From positions 59,605,027 to 59,669,026 of the forward strand of contig CM056378.1 of the NCBI GenBank assembly GCA_029718625.1: a stretch of 64,000 bases of DNA, in the 5' to 3' direction. The notes beneath the pieces are model-generated. The model did not search any database and was not told the DNA's origin. It was given only the letters and a program-made list of their open reading frames with translations. This document shows, one piece after another, positions 45,772-57,305 of this stretch (the stretch's first letter is position 1; each line of letters opens with the position of its first letter). Both the position numbers and the translations under genes were made by a program. The stretch comes from Synaphobranchus kaupii (lineage: Eukaryota > Chordata > Actinopteri > Anguilliformes > Synaphobranchidae).

Positions 45772-46890
45772 TGAGATACCACTGAGTATACATGCCAAAG
45801 TATGTCCAAATCCGTCCACAGCGGCCGCTAATAACCTTAAAAATGTTTTTCTACTTAATTGCTCAATACAATCCTGAAATTCTATATACATGGTCCAGGG
45901 ATGGAATTTATGAAATTGGCCATGACCTATCACCGGGCCACCAGTTTATCTTAACCACATGACTCGCAGGGATTTAAACTCGTAATTCAACTGTTATCCT
46001 CCATTGGGACTCTGTAGGCCAGAGGTGGGCAACGAGGGCCGTATCAACGCACAGTAAATTGAAATGAGCATTTGTCATGCCCGACAAATGCTATAATATA
46101 ATATGCTATATTATGTGCGATGACATAAACATAAAATAGTATTCCACCATCTGCAAAATGCTGCCAAATGTTCTATCCTCAATGAACATCAGTAGCCTAC
46201 ATCAAAAATACATTTAACGATTACACTATGTGAAATGCACTCAAAATGCGAAAATAAATAACAATAGGGCTATCAAACATATTGAAGAGACAGTGCTCGA
46301 GTGAAAACACGAATGTACATATGTAGCCAGCGAGACCAACGGCATTTTAGACGCAAAAATACATACATATCGGAAAAAGGAAACTCTCCTCCCTAATGCG
46401 TTTTCTATAGAGCTTGCGTAATACTAGACCGTTAAAAGGAAAACGGCCGTTACGCTGGGCTGTAGTAAACTGTTCAAAGCACCAAAAAAGACTTTGCATA
46501 TATCGTTGCTAAGGATATAATGTACTTTATTGGATAAAAAAGCAGACAATTAAACCAGAATGAACTGTAATGAATGAGACAGGCTTACAGGGCATGGGGG
46601 TATTACGCGTTGACGTTTCAGATAGTGTAATAGCGGTATAAAGTGTTGTATATTTCCCAAACTGATTGTACCAGACAATAAATGACCACTGAATTTTGAA
46701 AGGAACATCTCGATGTGTAAAACAAATGGTAGGATTGTATATTTATTTCATATTTAGTAGCATATATTGCTAGTAGAATACATGGTAGAATGAGACAGTA
46801 CTTTCACAGTTTATTTTGCATTTGAGTGAGAAGGGCTTTTCACTGCTTTTCTGGCATACGATCAGGCTATTGTTGGGTTTATCTTGTTGC
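45772..46890. other. No gene seen
   Basis: Continuation of the gypsy target and AT-rich sequence. It contains no supported coding or RNA feature. Confidence 0.5.
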
Positions 46891-47460
46891 CAGCACTGGA
46901 CTGGTAATCTGGCATACCGGGCATTTTCCCGGTGGGCCGATGCACCTTGGGGCCAATATAATTTAATTTATAATTTTTTATTTAAAAAAAATGGGCGACC
47001 GGCCCATAAATCAGGGACAACGGGCTATTGGTTCATTTTCTATACTGACACTGGGCTGGCCCAATCACATCTCTTACTAGGCCCCAGCCCTCCCCCTCTG
47101 TCCTCTCTGTTTCTCGTGTCAGATGCTGTGGCTCAGAGCAAAGCATCTGTGGATGAATGAGGGCGTCAAAATGGATAAACAAAAGCGCAAGGGGGGTGCG
47201 GAGAAGTTGCGGGCCAAAAAAAAATAAAAATCTAGGTGGATGCCGCCAAATGTGCAAAAATAACAGATATGTTTGCTGCATGGGCTGCAGTAGCTTCAAC
47301 ATCTACAGTACCCGACATTGTGCAGCGACAGAGGGAACTTGAAGGAGAGGTGGCTGGCCATGGCCACTGCCAGGTAGTGGAGCAGGCGTGTGACAAGGAA
47401 GCCGAGGAGGGACAGAGTGAGCATGACAGGGTCGAGGGACAGAATGAGCAGGAGCAGTAA
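46891..47460 (+). mobile_element. 5' part of a ZMYM-type hAT element
   Basis: It starts CAGCACTGGACTGGTAATCTGG with a palindromic CCGGGCATTTTCCCGG. A related end in the other orientation lies at 55270-55347 (CAATGCTGGAGTGGCTAATC). A transposase start follows at 47171. No right end was found, so the element is truncated near 47460. Confidence 0.6.
47171..47460 (+). pseudogene. N-terminus of hAT transposase, frameshifted
   Basis: ATG at 47171 opens MDKQKRKGGAEKLRAKKK and breaks at a run of nine A. The next frame gives AAKCAKITDMFAAWA and an acidic tail (EEGQSEHDRVEGQNE). Lys/Arg-rich starts followed by KITDMF are typical of fish ZMYM-like hAT transposases. The catalytic domain is missing. Confidence 0.6.
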
Positions 47461-47894
47461 GCATGGTAGCTTCATGATTAACAGGGACTCGCAGGGAGGT
47501 AGTGTGTGTGCGCCATGCCATGATGATGACGATGATGATGATTAATTCAATTAATGTCGATGATTATAAGATAAGATAACATGATCGTAACACTATCATA
47601 AAGTGAGACCGTCACCTACTGTTTGTGGTCACTCAGTCAATGTCAAATGGCGCAGCATAGGCTATTTGGCATTGTTTTTGTAGCTAGCATAGTTCCCTAA
47701 TGCAGTCACAACTTCGGCTGACTATTCTAACTTTAACTGGCTAACGTTATTTTGTCAGCATCGCGTTGGCTAAGCCCACGTTGCTGTGAGTGACCTAGGT
47801 CCATATCGTATCATCATAATATTATTAAAATTATTAGGCCAAGGGTTCCCTTGATAAAGATGCGCGAAAAGGCTGTATAATATACAGGAGTTGA

Positions 47895-48805
47895 GTACCA
47901 AAGCTGAAATTTGGTCGATGAGTAGATCTAATATATCTGTTTAACTGGTGTAAATTTCAGAAAAGTTTTAACTGTCCACATGGTGATCCATTGACAAGAC
48001 GGACGGTTGTGTTTTTGACTTTTTTTCACCCGGACCCAAATTTGTATGGATGTCATTCCTTTACAAATTAATTGATTAGCCTGTACTTGATTGTGACCAT
48101 AGACATACACCTATAGATAATACATCTGTGATATGGGATGTATATGTCCACTCGTATGGGCACAGGGTGACCTCGAAAATCACCAAAAACATGTGCGACT
48201 GAACAAAGTGGCTACTTTGGGTGCATATAACTTGAAAATGGAAGGGGTTACAAGTAATCTGATAAGTACGTGATCATATTCTTGCAAATTGGAAGAAAGT
48301 AAGTCAGGATACCAAGTTTCAGCTCTATAGCTATTACCAATCCCAAGTTATAAGCTTCCAAAGTCTGAAAAAAATCACATTTGCGCGTTTTCATGACTCG
48401 CATGCGTGAAAGACGGCGGTTTTGAGCAAATTTCAGGAGGCCATATCTCGGAAAGGACATGTCGTATGAGGCAAATTTTTTGTGTGTGTTCATTTTTCAC
48501 ACAATGGATTATTATGATGGAGTTTCATCAAAATCTGAGAGGGTCATACAGGAACTTTTCAGAAAACTGAAATTTGACACGGAATGACCCAGTGCTGTTT
48601 CCAGATGGTAATGTAAGAGAGGCTCACCCTACTATCTGGGTTCCAAGACTTCCTGTGATCTACAGGTAATGGACAAAAAAGTGTGAAACCAACATAAAGT
48701 CTCTATGATAGGAGCATTGGCATCCTTGAAGACATCGCTCCTATCAGAAAAGAAATGCTTTACTCCGTATCATTATGTAATGATTAGCTTGCCCTCTAAG
48801 GGGAC
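47895..48805. repeat. Interspersed repeat, copies also at 58647-59096 and 60100-60310
   Basis: The stretch with GATGTATATGTCCACTCG and AAACATGTGCGACTGAAC recurs at 58668-58745, and its distal part (48640-48790) recurs inverted at about 60120-60310. No transposase of its own is recognised. Confidence 0.7.
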
Positions 48806-49640
48806 GAGGGGATCCAAATCATGCCATTAAAAAGCACCCCATTATGCTTTCAATATAATTTGTATCCCTCAAACTGTGTGTAGTGGGATATTAGCCCATT
48901 GTTCAAGAAGGACAGTCTCCAGTTATTTGAGGGATGAAGGAGGTGGAAATCTAGGTCGCACTCTGCGCTCCAGAACTTCCCATAAAGATTAAATTATGTT
49001 TAGTTCAGGTGATTGTGCAGGCCATGGGTCATTGACGTCATTCTCGTGTTCTTGGAACAATTATTTAATGTTTTTAGCAGTGTGTATGGGGGCGTTACCA
49101 TGTTGGAATATGGGGACATCATGAGGGAACAGTGTTTGCACCATAGGGTGCACCTGGTCTTGTAAAATGGTTTCATATTGTTTGCCCATTACACGTCCAT
49201 GGAGAGCAACCATTGGACCCAATGAGTCCCATGAAATGGCTGCCCATACCATTACAGAACCACCATCATACTTAAGAGTTTGCAGCATTGTGGATTGAAT
49301 GCCTCCTTAGGCTTTCTCCAAACATAAAACATTTTTGTGCATTAGCCTTTGATACAAATGGTTTCCGAATGACGGCCCTGTGATAAATACCAGCTTTGTG
49401 AAGCTCATGATGTAGTTTTTGTTGAGACTGGTTCAGATATGGATTGATTCAATTCTGTGGTGATTTTTAGAACTGTAGTTCTGTGGTTATTAGCAACTAT
49501 CCTACGAAGTCAGAGAGCTTTGACTTGCGGCCAGTATGTTGTCATACTTTTTGACACTGTTCCCCTTGCCACCTTAACCCTATTTACTTTGGCCCTCCAG
49601 AGACAATTTCCACCTGGTTTCTATTAGGTTATTTAAATGT
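48806..49640 (-). pseudogene. Decayed Tc1-like transposase
   Basis: Minus-strand fragments read GGSVMVWAAIS, ALHGRVMGKQYE and IFQHGNAPIHTAKN, then DPWPAQSPELN and LWEVLERRV, the order of a Tc1 catalytic core. The second catalytic Asp (normally in DNAPIH) is Gly, and an in-frame stop sits where the Glu region begins. The longest open piece is 49061-49288. It belongs to a different Tc1 lineage from the copies at 4.5 and 16.4 kb. Confidence 0.85.
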
Positions 49641-49930
49641 CAATATCTTAAAAAATATTCCTTGCACACCCTTAGTTTAAAGTTCGAATTGAAGAAATTT
49701 GCAACATAATACATTTATTTCAGAATAGTCACATACAATATATATATATAATATAAAAAAATTAGATGTCTTCTAAACCGAAAGTGCATCAGGTACTGTA
49801 TATAGTACAGTAAGCAAGGGAAAATGGCGAATGCTCATTTGTACAAAGTTTAAAAAAAATATTATTGTTTCTATACGTGAACATGATTTTCTTAGCGCGT
49901 ATAAACGGTGCATTTTACAGTCTGCGGCTA
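49640..49930 (-). repeat. Fragment related to hAT-1 (minus strand)
   Basis: Inverted match to 11460-11600 and to the flanks of the nested elements in hAT-1 (15510-15605, 16320-16390 and 17930-18110). It ends abruptly near 49930. Confidence 0.75.
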
Positions 49931-50154
49931 TGGCGAGAGGAGGGTCGTAAGTGCTTTGGGCTATTGATAACACCCTCCTATTTTATGGCACTGCAGTGTA
50001 ACTGGAGAAGCTGAGGTTTTCGCAAGCGGCTACCCTATTAAAGAATACTTCGTCAAAATTTACGGGGTTTTCTTAATGCTGTAGTGTATAACTTCAGACA
50101 AACATGAATACTGTAATTGAGACGGATACGTCTGCACCACTAGGGGCAAAGTTT

Positions 50155-50527
50155 TATAGGGTTGTTTGCGCCTGCGTCGCCCTGGAGACCGGCCTGCGGC
50201 GACGGCGAGTGCGTCGCCCTGGAGGCCAGCGGAGACTGTATCGCCCGGGCCCTGGCAACCTCCCAGGTTCCCCACGTAGCGTTCGGGGGGTGAAACACCT
50301 GGCTCTGGGGCTAGTGGTGCAGCACCAGCAGGAACCCCCGGGAGGGGCAGACAACCCGCCCTCTGGCTCACCTGGTCCCAGCGACTCCTCAGAGTCTCCT
50401 CAGCTTCATCCAGGCACTGGCTCATGTGCTTGTTGAGCCCGTTCTGGCAGGCGAGCTCATACCGGAACTGTCTTGCAGCATAGCGGGCGAAGACGGGGTG
50501 GAGCAGGTCCAAGTCGGCTGGGTCCAT
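50155..50527 (-). pseudogene. Gag start of a second gypsy family
   Basis: The frame starts MDPADLDLLHPVFARYAARQ, clearly related to the first Gag (MDPADLEQIRHAF), 18 nt after its LTR. A predicted helical segment (CLDEAEETLRSRWDQV) and a proline-rich part (GVPAGAAPLAPEPGVSPPE) follow. The frame then drifts and homology ends near 50155, where non-element sequence begins. Only the 5' end of this element is present. Confidence 0.75.
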
Positions 50528-50545
50528 CTTCTGGCCGGTTCGTTC

Positions 50546-52021
50546 TGTTATGACCCAGATAGCGGACTGAACCCAAATGCACGACTCAGACAAGGGATTG
50601 CCAATTCTCAGATATTTATTGCTCAACAGGGCAGTCCTGTAGCAAGGGGAGAAAGGCAAGACAGGTTAACAATGCACAAACTAGATTCTTGGACCGGGTG
50701 GGCTTGTTCCAAGCCGGAACTGGACTTGACAACCGGACTGGACTCGTTCCAGGCTGGAACGGGACTGGACAGACGGGCGGTACTTGTTCCAAGCCGGAAC
50801 TGGACTTGGCAACCGGGCAACGCTCGTTCCAGACCGGAACTGGACTTGACAGGGCTGGACTGGACTGGACTGGACTCACGACAGACAGATGGACAGACAA
50901 TTGTGGGAGCGCTAAGCATCCAATAATTTAAACTTCAACAATGGCATTCTCCTGAAGAGTAGGGAGTGACATTTAATATGAACAGTCCGGGTTTGAGGCT
51001 GCGGGGAATGAGAGAGTTAGGAGAGAGTAGGGGAGGCAATGGAAACAGACAACCAGTTAGAATGAGCAGGGGATGAGCGGGAGCGGGAGAGCAGGATCGT
51101 GGATCGGGATCCGGATCGGACCCAGGCGTAGCAGCAGGGCAGCAGCAGTGAGCGCAACCGTAACCGTGGCAGTAGATGCGGCAACGGCCGGACGCAGGAA
51201 CTACTGCCGTGTGGAGGAGCAGAAACCCAAACGGCTTGCACACACGTCAGGAGGGAGGCTGTAGACCGCGGCACAGGCAGGGACGACCAACAACAACTGC
51301 AGTTAGGCGAATTGAAGCAGACAGAGTTAGTTTGACAAGACGGGAACAATGAACAGCAGACGTGCTGTTCCAGGCTGGAGCAGACTCAGGATTTAAATAG
51401 GGCGGTAAGGCGAATTAACACCTGTACAGCCAAGACTCAGGAATATTACTAGACTGGTTACTAGGACTAGGACTGGTCTGGACAACAATTAACATTACAT
51501 TACATTACAGGCATTTAGCAGACGCTCTTATCCAGAGCGACTTACACAACCTTATAGCATTTTTTTTTAACATATTATCCATTTATACAGCTGGATATAT
51601 GCTGAAGCGATTCAGGTTAAGTACCTTGCTCAAGGGTACAACGGCAGTGTCCTACCTGGGAATCGAACCTGCAACCTTTCGGTTACAAGGCCAGTTCCTT
51701 AACCATTATACTACACTGCCGCCCATTAACGAACCGGCACAGGACAGAGAACACCGGGTGACTAAATACAACATTTAATTGGTATCAATTATGTGCCGCG
51801 TGCGAATGTATGCAGGAGTGATTAGCAGATAGAAGAGTGTGGAATGCATGCGAAAGCAGGGAAGTGGGATAGGCTGTAAGGAGTGGCGTGAAACAGGGTG
51901 ATACAATTAGGAAGCTACGCCCAACCTGCAGCACGGGGAAAGACGGACTAAGGAGAGACGAACATGACACAGGGGGAGAGGGAAAACACGGGAAACAGTA
52001 GGACGGGAATGCGTCATCACA
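50546..52021 (-). repeat. 5' LTR of the second gypsy family, with SINE inside
   Basis: On the minus strand it runs from TGTGATGACGCATTCCC to GGGTCATAACA, with TG/CA ends. It contains GGAACTGGACT-type repeats (50700-50880) like the first family, and the SINE at 51494-51724. Its first 265 bp match the LTR fragment at 29536-29800. Confidence 0.8.
51494..51724 (-). mobile_element. tRNA-derived teleost SINE, full length
   Basis: Flanked by ATTAAC on both sides (51488-51493 and 51725-51730). Read on the minus strand it has a tRNA-like head with A box and the B box GGTTCGATTCC. Its loop CTTGTAA implies a Thr(TGT)-type ancestor. Then follow a conserved body (TACCCTTGAGCAAGGTACTT), the core AAGAGCGTCTGCTAAATGCC, and a TAATG repeat tail. 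Confidence 0.85.
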
Positions 52022-52300
52022 TAGTGAGTGGTACATTAGCCATTAATACATATTCATAACAGCTTTATAAAGGATTTGGGGCCCTTAAACTAAAGTGACA
52101 TATGATTCACCATTCATAACAGTATTATGAAACCATATACATCCCTTATGAAGTAGTGAGTTGTACATTAGCCATTAATACATATTCATAACAGCTTTAT
52201 AAAGGATTTGGGGCCCTTAAACTAAAGTGACATATGATTTACCATTCATAACAGTATTATGAAACCATATTCATCCCTTTTGAAGTAGTGAGTGGTACAT
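52022..52300. repeat. Two tandem 125-140-bp units, end sequence of the 55-57 kb foldback
   Basis: The unit TGGTACATTAGCCATTAATAC...GAAACCATATTCATCCCTT occurs twice (52027 and 52150). Related copies form the ends of the foldback at 55376-57255. Confidence 0.8.
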
Positions 52301-52302
52301 AT

Positions 52303-52460
52303 GGGCGGCAGTGTAGTATAATCGTTAAGGAACTGGGCTTGTAACCGAAAGGTTGCAGGTTCGATTTCCAGGTAGGACACTGCCATTGTACCCTTGAGCA
52401 AGGTACTTAACCTGAATCGCTTCAGTATATATCCAGCTGTATAAATGGATAGATATGTGA
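52303..52460 (+). mobile_element. tRNA-derived SINE, truncated, plus strand
   Basis: Same family as 51494-51724. The head GGGCGGCAGTGTAG, loop CTTGTAA, B box GGTTCGATTTC and body down to ATATATCCAGCTGTATAA are present. The 3' core and tail are missing. Confidence 0.8.
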
Positions 52461-52681
52461 TAGATGAGAACTTTGGACAGGACACCATGCGTCAAGCATT
52501 TGTAAATAAAACATTATAGAATTGTAAAAAGTTATAGTTGATGAACGTTTCCGACAGTTTTGTTACAAGAAAACAACTTATGTCAAGCTCGGATTTTGTT
52601 AGTTAGTATTGAGTGCTGGGTCAGAGGACGCGCTCAAAAAAAATACAAATGTTAGTAACGTTATAGCTAAATATAACTTAC

Positions 52682-52978
52682 CTCCGCTCCGGTGCTTGAT
52701 AGTGCTGCAGGTCCGACACGAGGAACAGCTGTGTTCTTTAGAAACCAGTGTTTTGCTTCTGATTTGCGGTTACAGAAATCAGTAGCGTCGAAATGCGCTC
52801 CACAAACTCGCGAGTCTGCCAAACGGAGTTGATTGACTGGAGTGTTTATGTCGATCCGTAAGACAACCAGCCAAAGTCTCAATCTTTCTGGGTCAGAGAA
52901 CGGGAGCCTGTGAAAACTGTTATTTGAGCGTCCAGACATTTTATTCCCACAACCGGGGACTGCACATTCGCGCACCAT
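52682..52978 (-). CDS. THAP-domain protein, first coding exon
   Basis: From MVRECAVPGC the frame has a complete THAP domain: Cys5, Cys10, FHRLPF at 22-27, Trp36, Cys59-x2-His62-Phe, and the C-terminal KNTAVPRV. THAP fingers bind DNA in transcription regulators and in some transposases. A GTAAGT splice donor follows directly at 52681-52676, so the exon ends at 52682 in GAGCGGAG. Domain length, start and donor are all consistent with a real exon. I could not find the next exon downstream on the minus strand, where SINE and LTR sequence lies. It may be a host gene's 5' end or a Kolobok-type transposon exon. Confidence 0.75.
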
Positions 52979-53499
52979 TGCTGTGATGAATTATTACAAA
53001 TGATGATTACAAAAACTGCGTTACAAATATTTCTGCTGTAGGCTACTAGCTAGTAAACTCCCCCCCCCTCTACAACGTAGCTAGACTGCGGAAGTTTACA
53101 GTGCGAGGTAGTGCGGTCGGAGAAATAGTTCTGTTTCAAATGGAACTGTTGTTTCAACGTTCGGTTTGCGTTTGCGATAGCCTACATTTCACAGGAGAGC
53201 ATACTGAGACCGTAAGAATACACACTGAGCTATGAAAGCACATTTATCGTTGTTTTTCCATAACATTTCTGATTGCCCCGTTCACTTCCATTGTAGCCCA
53301 GTGAGAGCCTACAGGAAATCTGTACCGAACTCAATACTGGACCGATCAGCGAAAAAATGGACTTCATGGGTCAGGTTCATGGAAGACGGACCGCAAATAG
53401 GGTCCAAGGTCCAAAATAGCGAACTTACCCTTTAATTTGGCTGTTAACTTTTGCTAGATAGCTAACGTTACCTCACGGTTGAAGGGTGACATTAGATGT

Positions 53500-54455
53500 C
53501 ACCTCAGACTAGTATTAAATGCAGACAAAAGCAAAGCCATGTTCTTCTCTAAAAAAAAGATGGCGCCAGCTGTTCTTCCCTGCATTACGTCTGCACAAGG
53601 TGCCCCTATTGAGATTGTGACCACCTACAAATACTTAGGCTTCACAATTGATGAAAGCTTTTCTTTTAAATCTCATATTGATCATCTTTTAAGGAAATTG
53701 AAATTAAAATTGGGCTTCTTTTTTAGGAACAAATCCTGTTTTTCCTTTAAGGCTAGGAAACGGCTTGTTGCTGCCACTTTCTTGCCTCTCCTGGACTATG
53801 GGGATGTTTTGTACATGAACGCATCAGCTCGCTCTCTCCATCTGATGGACGCTGTCTATCACGGAGCTCTGAGATTCATAACCAGTTGTAAACCCCTCAC
53901 ACACCATTGTACTCTGTATTCTTTAGTCAACTGGTCATCATTATCCATGCGTAGAAATTTTCACTGGTATAACTTTATTTACAAATCCATCCTTGAACTG
54001 CTGCCCAATTATTTATCAATTTACATGTCACATAAACAGTGCTGTTATACCCTACGCTCCCAGGGCTTCATCACTCTCTCCATCCCCTCAGTCCGTGCAG
54101 AATTAGGAAAAAAGGCCTTCTCCTACTCTGCCCCCTCAACCTGGAATATGCTACAGCAGGAACTGAAGCTGTCCAGCATGATTCCCCTAGGGCATTTTAA
54201 ACTACTTTTACGTAATCTGGAGAGAGCGTCTGTGGGGGTGTGCTCTTGTACATAATATTTCAATCTGACTACCACTTGGCACTTTTGCACTTTTATGATT
54301 TGTGTTCTATTTTTGTCTCTATATCGAATGTCCTGTCTGTCTGTAACTTTGTGTTGTATTGCTGCTTTTGTCTTGAACAGGTCTCTCTTGAGAATGAGAC
54401 CCCATGTCTCAATGAGATTACCTGTCTAAATAAAGGTTAAATTAAATAAAAAAAG
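53500..54455 (+). mobile_element. 5'-truncated LINE 3' end
   Basis: Carries the C-terminal half of an RT protein, then a 3' UTR with a hairpin (GAGAC...GTCTC near 54395-54408) and an AAATAAAGG-type tail ending near 54455. Related to, but distinct from, the LINE at 35317-36975. Confidence 0.88.
53509..54255 (+). pseudogene. LINE RT C-terminal domain, open but truncated
   Basis: About 250 residues start after the RT active site, with LVLNADKSKAMFF, the thumb region TTYKYLGFTIDESFSF, then LDYGDVLYMNAS and the typical LGKKAFSYSAPSTWNMLQ ending. The YADD motif and all upstream domains are missing because of 5' truncation. No stop interrupts it, so the insertion is fairly young. It has no enzyme activity. 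Confidence 0.88.
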
Positions 54456-54649
54456 ATGTCAAATAAATAAAAAGTTAATAACGTTAGCTAACAAAACCAA
54501 CAAGAAGCGAAGTAGGCTGGGCTATGTTAGCAAACGTTAGCTACATCTAAAACAGTGTTACTTAATAATTTACTTATTATTATTGTAATACCTTTCATGG
54601 CCTAATAATAATAATAAACAAGAATAATAATTTCCAACACAATTAACTC

Positions 54650-55347
54650 CCCCCTCGGTAAAAAAAAAAAAATTCTGGCTACTCAGAGATTATAGCAAAA
54701 AGCCTTTCACAATTAGATGATCCCATAACCATTTTGCATTTATCAAAGCAGTTATTTGTAAATACGCCAGCCATGCTTTAAAATTCCTTGACAATAAACT
54801 TTAATTGTGGTTGGTATGCAATGATACTGTGCTTTACATGCCTATGATATCTTAACACTATACGCTACTTTTCTCATCATCAGCTGCGTTTGTGTTTGTG
54901 TTCGAAATATGTCGGTTAATTTGGCTAATTTGGCCACTTCTTCTTCCATTGCCTTTCTTTTTTTTATCCTAGCCTTTTCTGCTACTCCTTTTCTTATTTT
55001 ATTCTCAATTTTAGCAACTTCGTCTGGCACAAACTCATAAACTAAGCTAATTACATCAGGTGATCAATCATAATCTAAAACAATCTTGGGTTCAACCAAT
55101 TATGGAATTTGGGAGGGGCCACTCTCATCCCCCCTATCAGCATCCAAGTTTCTGGTATGGGCCGTGGTTGCTTTTAGTGCGTGTGTGAGGAGGAGAGAGA
55201 GGGGGCCGAGTGAGAACTCACGCGGCCCACATGCAGCAAGTATAATCTAAATACAATTATTGTGTTTACCGATCCTGGCCACCAGCCCAAAAACCAGCGG
55301 CCCACTGGGATTCTTCCGGATTCTCCCGATTAGCCACTCCAGCATTG
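54650..55347 (-). mobile_element. 5' part of a second ZMYM-type hAT element
   Basis: On the minus strand it begins CAATGCTGGAGTGGCTAATC, similar to the end at 46891. Further in, the transposase start at 54842-55030 is present. The 3' end is missing. Confidence 0.55.
54842..55030 (-). pseudogene. hAT transposase N-terminal fragment
   Basis: MPDEVAKIENKIRKG... leads to KKRKAMEEEVAKLAKLTDIF, a charged, probably helical stretch ending in a LTDIF motif analogous to KITDMF at 47290 and ITEFF at 21700. The frame stops 15 residues later with no catalytic domain. Confidence 0.5.
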
Positions 55348-55967
55348 CCTGTAATGTAATGTAATTATCCATTAATATATATTCATAACAGCTTCATAAA
55401 GGACTTTTGGCTCTTATACTAAAGTGACATATGATTCACCATTCATAACTGTATTATGAAGCGATATTCATCAATTATGAAGTAGTTAGTGGTAATTAGT
55501 CCTTAAGAAAGTTTTTTTCCAAGCAACACGATGCCTGCATCCCACATGGCCATTTTGTGTATTTCCTTTCTACTCATGAAAAAGGAATCAACTTCACCCA
55601 TTTGATATGTTTTAATGTTTGTTTTTACAACAATAAACAAGATGTGACACTTCATTTTGTATGGAAACAGATCACATCATTCATGGAACACAAGATTTAG
55701 GTTACATTTCAGTCAAATTACATTTAATTAGTTACAATGTTACAAAAATAAACAAGTTACAGTCTTCTTCAATAATTTACAACTAAATCTAGTCCCACCC
55801 CCCAATTCCCATAGAGATCCATTCAAATGCAGAGATGTTATAGTATCGCTTGTAAGAGTACCAGAAAATAAGATATGAAGAGTCTTTTGATGTTGTTGGG
55901 CCACAGACATCAGGAAGTCATGGCATGCAAAGCCAAAGGATATGCGACCAAATATTAAAGATTTAAA

Positions 55968-56203
55968 GGCACAGTCAACTTAGTGTATGTAAACTTCTGA
56001 CCCACTGGAATTGTGATATAGTGAATTAAATGTGAAATAATCTGTAAACAATTGTTGGAAAAATTACTTGTGTCATGCACAAAGTAGATGTCCTAACTGA
56101 CTTGCCAACACTATAGTTTGCTAACATGAAATCTAGAGTGGTTAAAAATGAGTTTTAATGACTTCAACTTTAAGTGTATGTAAACGTCCGACTTTAACTG
56201 TAT
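55968..56203 (-). mobile_element. Sleeping Beauty-like Tc1 terminal IR/DR, solo
   Basis: Read on the minus strand it starts CAGTTAAAGTCGGACG and has the outer direct repeat around GTTTACATACACTTAA. The inner repeat around GGTCAGAAGTTTACATACAC follows about 165 bp further in. This is the paired DR structure of the salmonid-type Tc1 elements from which Sleeping Beauty was derived. Homology stops after CTGTGCCTTTAA. No transposase or second end is in the window. Confidence 0.88.
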
Positions 56204-56205
56204 AT

Positions 56206-56880
56206 ATATTAATTATTATTCTGTGTATTTCCAGTTAAGGAAAAGCAATGCGTTTTTAAAAATTAATGTTTTGTTTTGGAAATAATGTCGGGATAGTCAC
56301 GCCCACGTTGGAGAAAAACATGTTTTTTTCCCTCCTCTTTTACTTTGGCTGTTAACGAAGAAGGTATCGTTACGCATCTCCGCTGTTATTTTCTTATATA
56401 ACTTTGTGAGTAGTATTGTTTAAAAACAGTTTTAAAATGGTTTTTAATCGGTGCACAGCCTTATATTTATATTATGGTAGAGCAGAGCACACGTGTGATA
56501 GCATGTTATATAGCTTGTTAGCTAGTTGGTTACATGCATAACTAGCGCGAGGGGTAGCCAACTGTAAAACATAACGGTCTGCATGTTATTTAGCTAAGTT
56601 GTTCTTCAACAGGCACAGAGAAATAGCCTGTTGATACATAATAGGAATAAGTGCTCTGCTATTGCAGGTATGTGTTTTGGTGCATTATGTGCATTATGTA
56701 TGTATTTTGTGCTATGATAATTGCATGGCTTTTGTCATATTCTGTTATTTATTTATGTTGTGTTCATTCTATATGTTTACTTCTGGTGTTGCACTCAGTG
56801 TGAGTGTGCACTCTCCCATGCTCTCTTTTTCTATTAATGAAAAAGGCTTTGTAACTCGTTTTTCTTTTGTAACTTATGTA
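56206..56880. other. Centre of the foldback, no gene seen
   Basis: The open frame at 56662-56889 is hydrophobic and rich in Tyr/Cys but without a recognised domain, and it runs into the right arm. I treat it as chance. Confidence 0.45.
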
Positions 56881-57305
56881 AATAATTGAATGTTATTTGA
56901 CTCATTAAATGTAACCTAAATCTTGTGGTCCATGAAGGATTTGATCTCTGTTTACATACAAAATTAAGTGTCACTTGTTTATTGTTGTAAAAACAAACAT
57001 TAAAATAACAGTTTTGTCAAATGAGTGAAGTTGATTCATTTTTTCTTTATGAGTAGAAAGGAAATACACCCAAATGGCCATGTGTTGCAGGCATCGTGCC
57101 GCTTGGAAAATAAAATGTTTTATGGACTAATATCGCTTCATAATACTATTATGAATGGTGAATGACATGTCACTTTAGTATAAGGGCCCAAAGTCCTTTA
57201 TAAAGCTGTTATGAATATATATTAATGAATAATGCACCACTCACTACTTCATGTACTACTTCATAAGGGATGAATATGGTTTCATAATACTGTTATGAAT
57301 GGTGG

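Larger units (their letters stand above)
55376..57255. repeat. Large foldback, arms about 370 bp
   Basis: Left arm 55376-55745 and right arm about 56880-57255 are inverted copies; for example CCTTTCTACTCATGAAAAA near 55566 against its complement near 57045. The outer parts are the 125-bp units also seen at 52022-52300. The centre holds a piece of the 9.8 kb foldback (55787-55967) and a Sleeping Beauty-like end (55968-56203). Confidence 0.8.

Noticed and set aside
46816..47160. 114-residue plus-strand frame
   Set aside because: It runs across the hAT end sequence and has no domain; chance frame.
50616..50931. Frames with repeated Trp-Asn/Ser-Gly-Leu-Glu motifs
   Set aside because: By-products of the GGAACTGGAC-type repeats in the second LTR.
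56662..56889. Hydrophobic 75-residue frame that could be a small membrane protein
   Set aside because: It lies in AT-rich foldback centre and runs into the repeat arm; composition follows base bias.
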